Both the position numbers and the translations under genes were made by a program. Below the pieces are notes generated by a model that had not been told where the DNA came from, did not search any database, and saw only the letters and a program-made list of their open reading frames with translations. A stretch of DNA of 64,000 nt from Physcomitrium patens. Its lineage: Eukaryota > Streptophyta > Bryopsida > Funariales > Funariaceae. Of the stretch, positions 1-12,379 are shown piece after piece. Position 1 is the stretch's first letter; every line of letters begins with the position of its first letter. Location of the stretch: NCBI RefSeq assembly GCF_000002425.4, contig NC_037257.1, positions 14,073,232 to 14,137,231 on the forward strand, given 5' to 3'.

Positions 1-667
1 AAACACCTTCGTTTTTTCACATACAAAAAACAGCCAAATAAGTAAATAAATAAACATGAGGTGAATTCTGTGTGCATGCAAAAATTCTATGGTATGTCCA
101 TTTCAGAAGGAATATATATATATATATATGTAAGAGCATACCGTCACCAAGCTAATCAGAAAACAAAGTAAACTCAACGGACAGCTTCTTCAACGCGTGG
201 TAGCTGAGCCATTCACTGACACCAATTTGACTCACCTGTGCAAGCGATGGTATCATTCACTGCTAACTTCCATGCAAACTGCAAATGCGTGGCTCCGCCT
301 TAGGAGCCACGCTTCAAAGGCAATTTGTGATACTAGGCACCGTGTCTTATACTTCTTGCTGAATATTCCACCTCCCCTTTCTTTTGTGCATCCAGAGCTC
401 CAGATCATGCTGCAACTCTGAGCATGCACACATACACACACACACACATACACTCACGCAAACTCACTCGTTGGATCGATGCGGAAGAATCAGGGTTTTT
501 AATGATTATTCCAGTCTTATTATCTTGGAGAAACCATGAATGTTATGACTGCTTCCATGAAATATTGTAGAGATGGACTTGTTCCTTGAGAGGAACAGGT
601 TCATCCGGACCTGTGGCATTTTGACACCCTGGAGTGATATTGTATCAAAACATTGCATTCCCTAGGT

Positions 668-702
<35 letters not shown>
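668..702. repeat. Compound TA/GT microsatellite
   Basis: A run of TA dinucleotides passes directly into a run of GT dinucleotides, read straight from the sequence. Confidence 0.9.
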
Positions 703-1398
703 ATTGTTTCATTTGATTGTTGTTATTTTTAAAAAGTAGGGTTCATACATTAATGGAAAATGATAAATTGCACTCAATACAAAATTTCTTGAGCTTTTGA
801 AGTAGAAATACATATAGTTACTTGTGAATATTTGGAGATTTTAAATTTATTTTTTATTTATTTAAAGGTTTCAATATTGAAGTTTAACATGTAATATCAT
901 AGGATGGTTTTATATAGGTTTACTTCATTTGTAAACATTAAAAATAACAGTGTTATCTATTTTAGTGTTGATTGGATCAAGATAAAAGAAAAAGAGTAAA
1001 CATGCTTTTTGGTGAAAGAATCCTATACAAAATCTATTAGAAAAAATTAGTTCATTCAAAAAACATGTCTTTAAATGGTTTTAAATAGCCATTTTAAAAT
1101 ATTTAAATTTTTCCATAATAAATTATAAAATATATTATTTTGATTAGAAAATATATTATAAAAAAAATTAAACATACATGACATTAAAAGATCTTTAGTA
1201 AAGTCTACCAAAGATTTTATTGAAATTAATTAAAGTTAAGGAAGTCCATATTGCCAATGATATTGTTATAAAGATTGATACTTGTTAAAAATAAACTACA
1301 AATTCTTTGTTGGTGAAGTCTTCATAACTTTCAATATCAATAAATTTTTCATTTTTGATGCCACCAATTTCAAAACTTATTAATATTATAGCTTTCAT

Positions 1399-1534
1399 TC
1401 CAATCCTAGATCATAAATCTTATCAAATCATAAACAAAAGATCTTATTTAATCTTAAATCCTAATACTTATCAAATCTTAAATCAAAGATCCTCTTTAAT
1501 CTTAAATCCTAATACTTATCAAATCTTAAACTAT
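1399..1534. repeat. Short tandem array, unit about 50 bp
   Basis: Two well-matched units, starting near 1435 and 1484, share the words AATCTTAAATCCTAATACTT and ATCAAATCTTAAA. A more diverged unit precedes them from about 1399. The short open frame over this stretch (1355-1543) only reflects the repeat and is not called as a gene. Confidence 0.7.
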
Positions 1535-1984
1535 AAGACCTGATTATACTTTGAATCTTAACATCTCATCAAATTTAAAACTCTTCATTTCTAAATCTTC
1601 ATTTCTAAATATTCTAAACAAATATTTATAAATTCTAGTCAATAAACTTAAAATCATATTAATTCTTAATAAAAGTAATATATAAAATAAAAAACTTACA
1701 TATTATCTTTATAAATAGTGTCTAATTTAAAAAATATTTAAAAAAATATATGTTTTCAAAATTGATTACTGATGCAATAAAACCTTAACTAATAAATTGT
1801 GATTAAAGATCATAAATCCAATACATAACTATGAAGATAAAATCTTTCTTTTACAACATGATCAACAAAATAACACCATTCGATCGCAAATTTATATTCT
1901 CTAATTATGAATTTCTATAAGGCCTAGTTATCCATAAAACATTATAGAAATTCTTTAAATTTATATTATTAAAATATTTCTATA

Positions 1985-4142
1985 AAAAAATAATAAGAAT
2001 ATTTTTAAAATATTTTATGAGATTTTAAAAGATTATACAATATTCTTAAGATATTCCAATAAAAGATTTTAAAAAGATTCTTAGAATATTTTAGAATACT
2101 TTAGAAGATTTTTAGAATATTCTAATAGATTTAAAAAATTTCTAAAAAGATTAAGAAGTTGTCCAAAAAGCTTTATAAGGTTGCTTCATCATCAAGCAAC
2201 ATCAAAACTTCTCAAAAAGCTTCCTAATACTTAATACATATTGGAATTGAGGCTGAAAAGATCCTCAGTCTTGACAATATAGTTCTTAGAGTTCTAGCTC
2301 ATCTTTCTTAGTATTTTTTTTATACTCATTTGATTTAATTAGGTTCTTATTAGTTTCTTTATTGAAGCTCTTCCATTCAATTTTTTTTTTGATCTCCTAT
2401 ATAATGTATTTGTGATAATTTGTTGAGACTCTCTTCTTATCAATACTAGAGCTTGATTCTTCTTGATAGAGAGTGAATTATCTTTCTTCTTGAAGGCATC
2501 TAAGTGCTTTAGAGGTTATAAAGTATCTTCTTTTAAATTAATATTTTTTAGAAACTCTATTTTTTTTTTTTTTTTTTTTTTCTTTTAAGATGGTTGGAGG
2601 TGAGGATGTTGCTATAGTTGACTCTTCCAAGTTGAAATTAGATGTCATTATAAACACATTGAATGCTTTAGCTTGTAGAACTATTGGTGTTGAGGGATTT
2701 TTTATAAGATTGCATGGTGATGCAAGATTTGGAGCAATTTAGCATATGATACAACCACTTTTTAAAGTTTCTACATCCAAGGAGGTGGTGCTACATGTAC
2801 TTCAAAAAAGAAATTCACCTATTTAATAATATAAGGAATCTTGGATTAATGTTTCAAAAAAAATTGATGGTACATGCTCTAAGTTTTGAGGATTTATTAA
2901 CCAAATTTGATTGGTAACTTTTCTATTACTTGAGTGCTATCCAAAAAAAGTATCATGAGTTGGTTTAGTTGGAACCCTGCTCACAAAACAAGCCTTATTT
3001 TGGTTTGTTCTTTTATTTAAAAAAGAATCTTCAATCTTGACCAACTATGAAGATTTTTTAAAAGCATTTGTAGAGGCATTTGGCAAGCATGACAAGGTTC
3101 AATGGACAATAGTAAATATTTACTTATTACATCAAGGGTCATGCTTTGCATGAATTTATGCATCTAATTTTAAACAATTGGCTTATGACATCAATTGAGA
3201 TGAATAAGCTCTTATGAGTCAATTCTATTGGAAACTAAGGGATGAAGTATAAGACCAATTACTATCATTACTTGATCTTCAAACACTAAATGAAGCTATC
3301 AACTAAGTTGTGAAGTGTGATAATCAAGTATTTCAATACCATCAAGATTAACACTTGTGAACTTTGACAAGATAATATATTAAAAATTTGTATTCTATTA
3401 TTTTAATGAATATATTACTTCTACACTCCAGAGTTGAAGATATATAAATTGATGCAATACAGTTCAAATCTCTTATAGCAAAGAAAAAAAAACATCAATT
3501 TGAACAAAGTCTATACTTGTATTATAGTAAACAAGGCCACAAATCTGAGAATTGTCTAAAGAAACAACTTATAATCCAGACTAGAAGCACAATCATTTAA
3601 AAAAATGAAAAAAAATAAATGAATGGAAGACAATATTTTGGAGAAGGTATAGACATTTTGAATATAATGTCATGCCTTTTGGATTGACAAATATTTCAAC
3701 TATATTCTAGCATTCAATGAATGTTGTTTTTCAAAAATTCTTAGACAAGTTTATTGTTTATTATCTTGATGACATCTTAATCTACTCCAAGATTCTTGAA
3801 GAACATAAAAAATATATGAGATATGTCTTGGAAAAGTTATAACATATAAGATTATATACCAAATTGAAAAAATGTATATTCTATCAATCAAAAGTGGAAT
3901 TTTTTGAATATATTATTTCCAAAGAAGCCTTGTTAATGGACTTAAAGAAAGGTTAAGTTATATCAAAGTAGAAAATTTTAAAGATAATATAGAATATATA
4001 ATATTTCCTTAGATTTATTAATTTCTATCAGATATTTATTAAAATTAGTTCGAAGTTGATATTCCTTTCACATGGTTGACATTCAAAGATAAAATGAAAT
4101 AGAGACCTCAAGGACAAAAGGCTTTTCAAGATTTGAAGGTAA
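1985..4142 (+). mobile_element. Fossil Ty3/gypsy LTR element, family A, left copy
   Basis: The element is read left to right. Its parts are an LTR (about 1985-2418), a gag-like region with a zinc-knuckle-like Cys/His stretch near 3510-3560, and part of a reverse transcriptase that includes a recognisable catalytic-core region near 3745-3790. A degenerate tRNA-Met-like primer site (TACTAGAGC) lies near 2444-2452. No 3' LTR is seen; the copy ends where the central element starts. It is broken in many places and incomplete, and I see no working product. Family A is the same family as the minus-strand element at 37177-48319. Confidence 0.8.
2044..4142 (+). repeat. Left arm of a 2.1 kb near-identical inverted repeat
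   Basis: This stretch recurs in reverse complement at 9514-11622. Every segment I compared by eye across the arm matched base for base. The only difference seen is around one homopolymer: about 22 T here (2560-2581) against about 29 A in the other arm, plus a couple of adjacent bases. Outside the arm, at 1985-2043, the LTR sequence is still homologous to the other side but clearly diverged. The inner edge is sharp, at the word GGTAA. The arm consists of gypsy fossil sequence, described separately. Confidence 0.92.
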
Positions 4143-4147
4143 ATTTT

Positions 4148-4708
4148 TGTCACGGACATACTCATGTAAGCTAGTAATTATATATACAAATACGTGGAAT
4201 CAAGTAAAAGTAGGTAAAAATAAGTTAATTCTATAGTATTTGATATAAAAGCTTCTTAGAAGCTTCATAGATGGTGCTTTGACTTCATAGGTGTCTTTAA
4301 TTGACTTTTTTGATTATAAACGTGGTCAATAAGTTGGCCATGTGCCACACATGTTGTTAGCTTGAAGATCAAGCTAACTATGTGGCCCACATGTAGAAAA
4401 ACTTGCCTTGTAAGTCAAGGCATGTGTCCTACAAAGTCAACACATATTGGAGGTCCTATAGAACGTCGCCACGTAGCCCCTAGTTAGATAGTATATATAG
4501 AGACAAGAGTAAAGAAGGCTTCACTCTTGTCAACTCCTTTCTTGCTTCTAGTCTAGTTTCAAGGATCTCTAGTTTTTTTGTCTTTTGGCAATAGGCATTC
4601 CAGTTTCTTTTTGAATATACATACTTGCTTATTTATATTTTGTTACTGATCTTTGAGTGAAGGCTCACTTGTCTGAATTGCTTTTTCATCGAGTTCTTGT
4701 CTTTGACA
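4148..4708 (+). repeat. 5' LTR of the family B fossil
   Basis: It begins TGTCA and ends TGACA, an inverted terminal pair, and has a TATA-like stretch near 4490-4500. The right edge is inferred from this inverted pair and from the primer site about 20 bp downstream. With no second LTR to compare, the exact end is uncertain. Confidence 0.6.
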
Positions 4709-7700
4709 AATTATCAAGAGTACACCTATAATATCAGAGCTTTGTCTAATCTTGATTAAGAGTGGATTACCCCTTTTTTTTTTATAAGATATAAGAATAT
4801 TAGAAGTTACAAATTACCCTCTTCTAAACTAATATTGTCCTAAGTATTTTCTTTGTTCTCAAGTCCTCTCTTCTATTTGTCTTCAGCGTTATTAAATATC
4901 TTCTCTTTTCTAAGTGTTATCATGGCAAAACTTATTGAAATGAAGAGTGCAATGGCACAAATGCAAGAGCAATTGAGGAAATTAATGCTTGCAATGCATC
5001 AATTCAATTTACCACCACAAGGAGCAATAAGATTGGTAGGAAGTGAAGATATAGAAATGGTTGGAGTTGCTTCACCATCTGCACCAAATCATGTCTTTTT
5101 TCCTATGGTGGAACGTCCTTTCAGTGTTAGAGAACCAAGAATTGTCCTACCCGAGAAATTTGATGGCACCAGATCCAAGTTTTGGAGATTTATCAATCAA
5201 GTGCAACTTCTGATTAAACTTCAATTCCAAAGCTATTCAACTCCAAGATCGCAAGTTAGATTCATTTGTACGCTTCTTTTAGGTGGAGCAGTATAATGAT
5301 TTTTATCTTTTCTTGAACAACGAGATGTAATATTGGATAATCTAGAGGCTTTTCTGGTGGAGTTTTGATCCATGTATAGAGAACATGATGCAATTCGTGT
5401 TGCAACTAATAAGATCTGTATTTTACGATACGACAATCGATCAGTAACGTTGTACACTTCTCAATTTTGACAACTTGTAACTGATATCAAGAAGGATGAT
5501 GCAGCACTTATTAGCCAATTTATCTACGGATTATAATATGAGGTAAAAAAATTGATGCTCAACTTACCTGATCTTCAAACATTGAGTCAAGCAATTGACT
5601 TTGCTATGAAGTGCGACAATCGCCTTTTTGAATTTCGATCTGAGAACCATACAAGTGGACCTCAACGTTACTATAATTCAATGGCAACAGCAACACCTCT
5701 TCAATACATATATTCGGAAGTAGAGGATATATAAATTGATGTAGTATGTTTCAAACCTCTTATTGAGCAAGAAAAGACTTGTCATCGTCAAAAAGGATTA
5801 TGTGTATATTGTGGAGAATCAAAACACACTGCTCAACATCATCCAAAGAAAAGATGGAACCATAAAATGAGGAGTATGGCTGTCAAAGAAGATAATATGT
5901 CAAAAAATGAGTTTGTTCAGCTACAATAGGGACCGTGCAGTTGGAACCTTGTACAACATCTAGTAAAGGTCATAATCTCTCCTCAGAGCCCTCTCCTTGT
6001 TTAACATTAAATGTTATTTTAGGACCTAAATATTACAAAGCCTCTGTCTTGTTAGATTTAGGAGCCTCAACATGTTTCTTAGATAAAGAATTTATTAAAA
6101 GACATAGCATATCTTTAGTAAAGAAAACTAAACCTATTCATGTAGAAGTCATAGATGGTCGCCATTGTCTTCTAGAGATATTATTTACAAAATCTTTCCT
6201 ATAGAAGTAATAATCAATGGTTATAATAGCTTTGTAGTATTTAATATCATTAGATCTCTCTTTAATCCAGTCATTTTAGGTTTATCGTGGTTAGAAAAAT
6301 ACAACCCTCAAATAGATTGGATTTCTCAAACACTTACTTTCTCTAAAAGTATAATTAACAGTGTAGTTAATCAAGTAGAGAGTCATAAGTCTAGTTCAAT
6401 TAAACCTGTATTTATAGGTGTAAAAGCTTTCTTGCATGCTGCTAAGAAAGAATCACCATATATTATTTATGCCACACTTGTTTCTACTGGTGGAAAGACT
6501 TCAAGTGGCATTCCAAGCCAATATCAAGAATTTCAAGATATATTCAAAAAAAAAGAATGCAGATACACTCTTGGAACATTGTCCCTATAATTGCTCAATT
6601 GACCTTCAAGAAAGAGCACAACCGCCATTCGGACCAATATACAGTTTATCACAAAATGAGTTGACTGAACTCAAGGAGTATATTGAAGAAAATCTAACCA
6701 AGAATTTCATACTCCATTCTAAATCTCCGGCAGGAGTTCCAATTCTATTTGTGAAGAATAAAGATGGATCATTGCGGATGTGTGTTGATTATCGAGGATT
6801 CAACAAGATTACCATCAAGAACAAGTATCCACTACCTTTAATATCTGAATTTCTTGATCAGCTGAATCAAGCTAAGATCTATATAAAAATAGATCTTCGG
6901 AGAGCATACAATCTAGTACGCATCAAAGAAGGAGATGAATGGAAGATTGCATTTTGAAGTAGGTATGGACATTTTGAATACAATGTCATACCTTTTGGAC
7001 TTATAAATGCATAAACAACTTTTCATCATCTAATGAATGATGTTTTTTGAGAGTTTTTGGATGATTTTGTGGTCTGTTATCTAGATGAAATCTTGATCTA
7101 TTCTAAGAATCTAGAAGAACATGAACTTCATGTTCGCCATGTGTTACAAAAATTAAGAGATGCAAGACTCTATGCCAAGATAGAAAAGTATGTATTCCAC
7201 ACTACTCAAGTCGATTTTTTAGGTTACATCATTTCAAATGATGGACTTATGATAGATCTTAAGAAAGTTCAAACTATTATAGATTGCAAGATCCCCAAAA
7301 TGGTAAGAAATGTCTAACGCTTTTTGGAATTTGCCAACTACTATCAGATCTTCATCAAGGACTTTTCTCGAGTTGCAACTCTACTTACACGTTTGACTTG
7401 TAAAGACAAACTCCAATGGAATCAAGAAGCACAAGTTGCTTTTGAATCTTTGAAGACAACGTTTGTTTCTGCACCAATCTTATATCATGTTGATTTTTCT
7501 GAAGCATTCTTTATGGAAACAGATGCAACAGACTTTGCTCTAGGTGCAGTTTTGTCATAAATGGAAACAGATGACAAACTTCACCCAGTAGCCTTTCATT
7601 CAAGAAAATTCTCAGTGACAGAAATCAATTATGAGATCCATGACAAAGAACTTCTTGTAATTATGGATTCTTTTCAAGAATGGCATCATTATTTAGAAGG

Positions 7701-9321
7701 CGCTTCCAATCCAGTCACCATATATATGGATCATAAGAACCTTAAGTATTTCATGCCAACACCAGTATTAAAATCATCATCAAGCTCGTTGGAGCATGTC
7801 TTTATCAAGATTCGAGTTCATCATCACTTATCGGCCAGGAAAACAACAAAGTTTGTTTGATGCCTTGTCTAGACATTCTTAACTTGTACCAAAAGAAGGA
7901 GATGTAGCTTTTGAGCAACAAAGAACGGTTCTCTTGAGGCTGAAGCAATTTCATCTTCGAGCAATAAAATCAATATTGACTATTGATTTAACTTTTCTTA
8001 AGCAAGTCCAGTTAAGTACGTCTTTAGATCCTCTTCTTCATGATATCAAGAATAATTCTTCTAAATCTCATGATCCCTCTAAATTGGAGTTCAAGAACAA
8101 CCTACTCTATTTTGAAGGATGCTTATATGTTCCAGAAGGAGAAGCACGTTTATGTATACTTCAAGCTCGTCACAACTTCCCAATAGCAAGACATTTTGGA
8201 TACAATAAGACTTTGGAACTGATATCTAGGGATTTTTGGTGGCCTCAAATTTGGAAGGCAGACAAAGATTTTGTACAATCATGTGATGTTTGCTCAAGAT
8301 CAAAAACTCCTCGTCATCGACCTTTTAGGCTTTTTCAGCCATTACTCATTCTAGAACAATCATGGACTTCTGTTTCTATGGACTTCATCATGGATCTTCT
8401 AATCTCAGGTTCTTATGACTCTATATTCGTGATAGTAGATCGTTTTACCAAGATGGCACATTTTGTACTATATACAAAATCTATTACAGGTGAAGAAACA
8501 GCTAGGCTCTTTTTTGATAATATCTATCGCTATCATGGATTATTTAAGGATATTATATTAGATACGAAAACTCAATTTGTATCAAGATTTTGACAGACTC
8601 TTTTCAAGATTCTAAAAGTGAATATAAAACTATCTTTAATATTCCATCCTCAAATTGATGGATAGAACGGAGCATGTTAATCAAGTTTTGGAGCAATATT
8701 TAAGATATACCATCAACTACCAACAAGATGATTGGACAACTCTTTTGCCATTGGCAGAGTTTGCTTACAATAGTATAATACATTCTTGTATAAAACAAAC
8801 ACCTTTCTTTACTAATTATGGTTATCATCCACGACTTGATACTTTTGACTTTTCAAAAGTTGATAATCCTGTTGTGAAAGATTTGGCGATTCATTTGTCA
8901 GAGCTACATGCAACGATGAAGGCTTAGTTAAAAGAAGCTGAAGAACAGCAAAAGGTCAATGCGGATGTCTATCGAAAGGAACAACCACCATTCCACTTGG
9001 GTGATAAGGTATGGCTACTTCGTCACAATATGAAGACTATTCGTCCTAGTGATAAGTTGGACTATCGAAGGCTAGAACCATTTTTTATTTCTACACAAAT
9101 CAATCTAGTCGCATATTGTTTACATCTACTAGAGTCAATGAAAATCCATCTAATATTCTATGTGTCTCTTCTTGAACCATACAAGACAGTGGACATACCA
9201 AGAAGACAACAAGCTCCACCTCTTCCTATAGAAGTAGACAATAATGAAGAGTTTGAAGTAGAAGAAGTCTTAGATTCAAGGCGGCACCGAAATAAATTAG
9301 AATATCATGACTTGAGAAGGG
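4148..9321 (+). mobile_element. Fossil Ty3/gypsy LTR element, family B, lacking a 3' LTR
   Basis: Parts in order: 5' LTR (4148-4708), primer site (TATCAGAGC at 4732-4740, tRNA-Met type), gag (about 4920-5830, zinc-knuckle-like at its end), aspartic protease (about 5960-6200), reverse transcriptase (about 6600-7320), RNase H (about 7430-7860), integrase zinc-binding and core regions (about 8130-8930), and a C-terminal stretch that may be chromodomain-like (about 9000-9320). This order of RT, RNase H and integrase is that of Ty3/gypsy. The element is broken, with roughly ten interruptions, and no 3' LTR is found. It abuts minus-strand family A sequence at about 9322. It is the best-preserved gypsy fossil in the window, and its coding parts resemble those of family A. 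Confidence 0.85.
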
Positions 9322-11076
9322 ACTCTTTATCATAAATCTCATAATTGATTTCTACAACTAAAAACTTTTTGAAATAGAATGAAATTAGGTGAAGTTGTCT
9401 ATTCTTTTTCATTTGTGATAATATAACTCCTAATACAAAGTCAAAAGTATTACTCTCTAAATTGAAGGCCTTTGTGAAATTTGAATGCATTAAGATTAGA
9501 GTTATAGTAAAAGTTACCTTCAAATCTTGAAAAGCCTTTTGTCCTTGAGGTCTCTATTTCATTTTATCTTTGAATGTCAACCATGTGAAAGGAATATCAA
9601 CTTCGAACTAATTTTAATAAATATCTGATAGAAATTAATAAATCTAAGGAAATATTATATATTCTATATTATCTTTAAAATTTTCTACTTTGATATAACT
9701 TAACCTTTCTTTAAGTCCATTAACAAGGCTTCTTTGGAAATAATATATTCAAAAAATTCCACTTTTGATTGATAGAATATACATTTTTTCAATTTGGTAT
9801 ATAATCTTATATGTTATAACTTTTCCAAGACATATCTCATATATTTTTTATGTTCTTCAAGAATCTTGGAGTAGATTAAGATGTCATCAAGATAATAAAC
9901 AATAAACTTGTCTAAGAATTTTTGAAAAACAACATTCATTGAATGCTAGAATATAGTTGAAATATTTGTCAATCCAAAAGGCATGACATTATATTCAAAA
10001 TGTCTATACCTTCTCCAAAATATTGTCTTCCATTCATTTATTTTTTTTCATTTTTTTAAATGATTGTGCTTCTAGTCTGGATTATAAGTTGTTTCTTTAG
10101 ACAATTCTCAGATTTGTGGCCTTGTTTACTATAATACAAGTATAGACTTTGTTCAAATTGATGTTTTTTTTTCTTTGCTATAAGAGATTTGAACTGTATT
10201 GCATCAATTTATATATCTTCAACTCTGGAGTGTAGAAGTAATATATTCATTAAAATAATAGAATACAAATTTTTAATATATTATCTTGTCAAAGTTCACA
10301 AGTGTTAATCTTGATGGTATTGAAATACTTGATTATCACACTTCACAACTTAGTTGATAGCTTCATTTAGTGTTTGAAGATCAAGTAATGATAGTAATTG
10401 GTCTTATACTTCATCCCTTAGTTTCCAATAGAATTGACTCATAAGAGCTTATTCATCTCAATTGATGTCATAAGCCAATTGTTTAAAATTAGATGCATAA
10501 ATTCATGCAAAGCATGACCCTTGATGTAATAAGTAAATATTTACTATTGTCCATTGAACCTTGTCATGCTTGCCAAATGCCTCTACAAATGCTTTTAAAA
10601 AATCTTCATAGTTGGTCAAGATTGAAGATTCTTTTTTAAATAAAAGAACAAACCAAAATAAGGCTTGTTTTGTGAGCAGGGTTCCAACTAAACCAACTCA
10701 TGATACTTTTTTTGGATAGCACTCAAGTAATAGAAAAGTTACCAATCAAATTTGGTTAATAAATCCTCAAAACTTAGAGCATGTACCATCAATTTTTTTT
10801 GAAACATTAATCCAAGATTCCTTATATTATTAAATAGGTGAATTTCTTTTTTGAAGTACATGTAGCACCACCTCCTTGGATGTAGAAACTTTAAAAAGTG
10901 GTTGTATCATATGCTAAATTGCTCCAAATCTTGCATCACCATGCAATCTTATAAAAAATCCCTCAACACCAATAGTTCTACAAGCTAAAGCATTCAATGT
11001 GTTTATAATGACATCTAATTTCAACTTGGAAGAGTCAACTATAGCAACATCCTCACCTCCAACCATCTTAAAAGAG

Positions 11077-11107
<31 letters not shown>

Positions 11108-11698
11108 GAGTTTCTAAAAAATATTAATTTAAAAGAAGATACTTTATAACCTCTAAAGCACTTAGATGCCTTCAAGAAGAAAGATAATTCACTCTCTATC
11201 AAGAAGAATCAAGCTCTAGTATTGATAAGAAGAGAGTCTCAACAAATTATCACAAATACATTATATAGGAGATCAAAAAAAAAATTGAATGGAAGAGCTT
11301 CAATAAAGAAACTAATAAGAACCTAATTAAATCAAATGAGTATAAAAAAAATACTAAGAAAGATGAGCTAGAACTCTAAGAACTATATTGTCAAGACTGA
11401 GGATCTTTTCAGCCTCAATTCCAATATGTATTAAGTATTAGGAAGCTTTTTGAGAAGTTTTGATGTTGCTTGATGATGAAGCAACCTTATAAAGCTTTTT
11501 GGACAACTTCTTAATCTTTTTAGAAATTTTTTAAATCTATTAGAATATTCTAAAAATCTTCTAAAGTATTCTAAAATATTCTAAGAATCTTTTTAAAATC
11601 TTTTATTGGAATATCTTAAGAATCTTTTATAATCTTTTAAAATCTAATAGAACATTTTAAGAATATGCTTATTATCTTTTTCTTATATGTCCATGATA
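9322..11698 (-). mobile_element. Fossil Ty3/gypsy LTR element, family A, right copy
   Basis: Mirror copy of the left family A fossil. It reads right to left from an LTR (about 11280-11698) through gag-like and reverse-transcriptase sequence. It goes further than the left copy, into an RNase H region (about 9322-9513). The sequence around 9325-9500 aligns by eye with 39440-39640 of the other family A element. It is broken in many places and no 3' LTR is seen. Confidence 0.8.
9514..11622 (-). repeat. Right arm of a 2.1 kb near-identical inverted repeat
   Basis: Reverse complement of 2044-4142. The arms point towards each other across a spacer of about 5.4 kb, which holds a different gypsy fossil plus about 190 bp of extra sequence continuous with this arm (9322-9513). 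A long A-run at 11077-11105 pairs with the T-run of the left arm. Both arms share the same abbreviated internal layout of the element they carry, so they came from one copy by duplication rather than from two separate insertions. Confidence 0.92.
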
Positions 11699-11699
11699 G

Positions 11700-12230
11700 T
11701 TGTAAGCTTGGTAAGTAAAGAAGCTATTACTAGGAATCCTCACTATTCAAACAACTTGATCCTAACAATTTTATTCTTTAAATACTGAGGTTTCCAACCA
11801 CTTTGCCTCCTGTTATCAACAATCAATTAAGTAGCATCTTTGTTTCTTTGTCTTACCTCGAAGTTGTTTTATATAATAGATTGATATCAACAGTAGCTTA
11901 ACTTTATGATACTTTTTTTGGTTATAATTCATTTTAGTGTATTGAAATTAAATAAAGTATAGATTTGAAATAAATTTTATAAGTTGTAATTCACTTCTTC
12001 AGTATTTGAGACAATATATTGAAACCTACAATATTCATCATACTGGAATTATTTTACAGTTGCATCATTATCAAATAGAATACTAGAGAGTAAAAAAATA
12101 AAATAAACAAAACTGGAATATGGAAGATGAAATGAGTAGTATGGATTGCTGAGTTCAAATGTTGAAATTTGTTACTTTATCGTTGAAAAAATCATGGTAA
12201 GCAGAGTTCGCCGTTTCATTCATCCAAGGT
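11700..12230. other. AT-rich spacer, nothing recognised
   Basis: The sequence lies between the gypsy fossils and the eIF5 upstream region. I see no conserved open frame, RNA gene or clear repeat in it. Confidence 0.6.
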
Positions 12231-12309
12231 GCATGCAGCGGTGTGATGGACAACGCCCAAGCCCCACAGATTCGGATATTCATTTATTCAGAGTGTGATC
12301 TCATCGGGG

Positions 12310-12336
12310 ATGGATGGATGGATGGATGGATGGATG
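12310..12336. repeat. (TGGA)n microsatellite
   Basis: About six to seven tandem TGGA units, read directly. It lies where the sequence changes from AT-rich to GC-richer DNA upstream of eIF5. Confidence 0.9.
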
Positions 12337-12379
12337 CCTTTAATAGAAGCATCGGTCGATATTGCTTGCCGTCGTCGCA

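Larger units (their letters stand above)
1..2043. other. AT-rich intergenic DNA, no gene seen
   Basis: No open frame here looks like a conserved protein on either strand. The stretch holds simple repeats: an (AT)n tract near 112-129, a CA-rich tract near 424-452 and a mixed (TA)n(GT)n tract at 668-702. From about 1399 there is a short tandem array. From about 1985 it enters a decayed LTR related to the gypsy fossils to the right. The first 480 bases are less AT-rich than the rest but show no recognisable exon. Confidence 0.6.

Noticed and set aside
253-453. Minus-strand frame near the window start
   Set aside because: The N-terminus is translated CA/GT microsatellite; the rest shows no family pattern.
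1355-1543. 62-codon open frame with repeated YQILN words
   Set aside because: It is the translation of a short tandem repeat with a unit that happens to lack stops.
4143-4147. Target duplication for the family B element
   Set aside because: No right end of the element is present, so a duplication cannot be tested.
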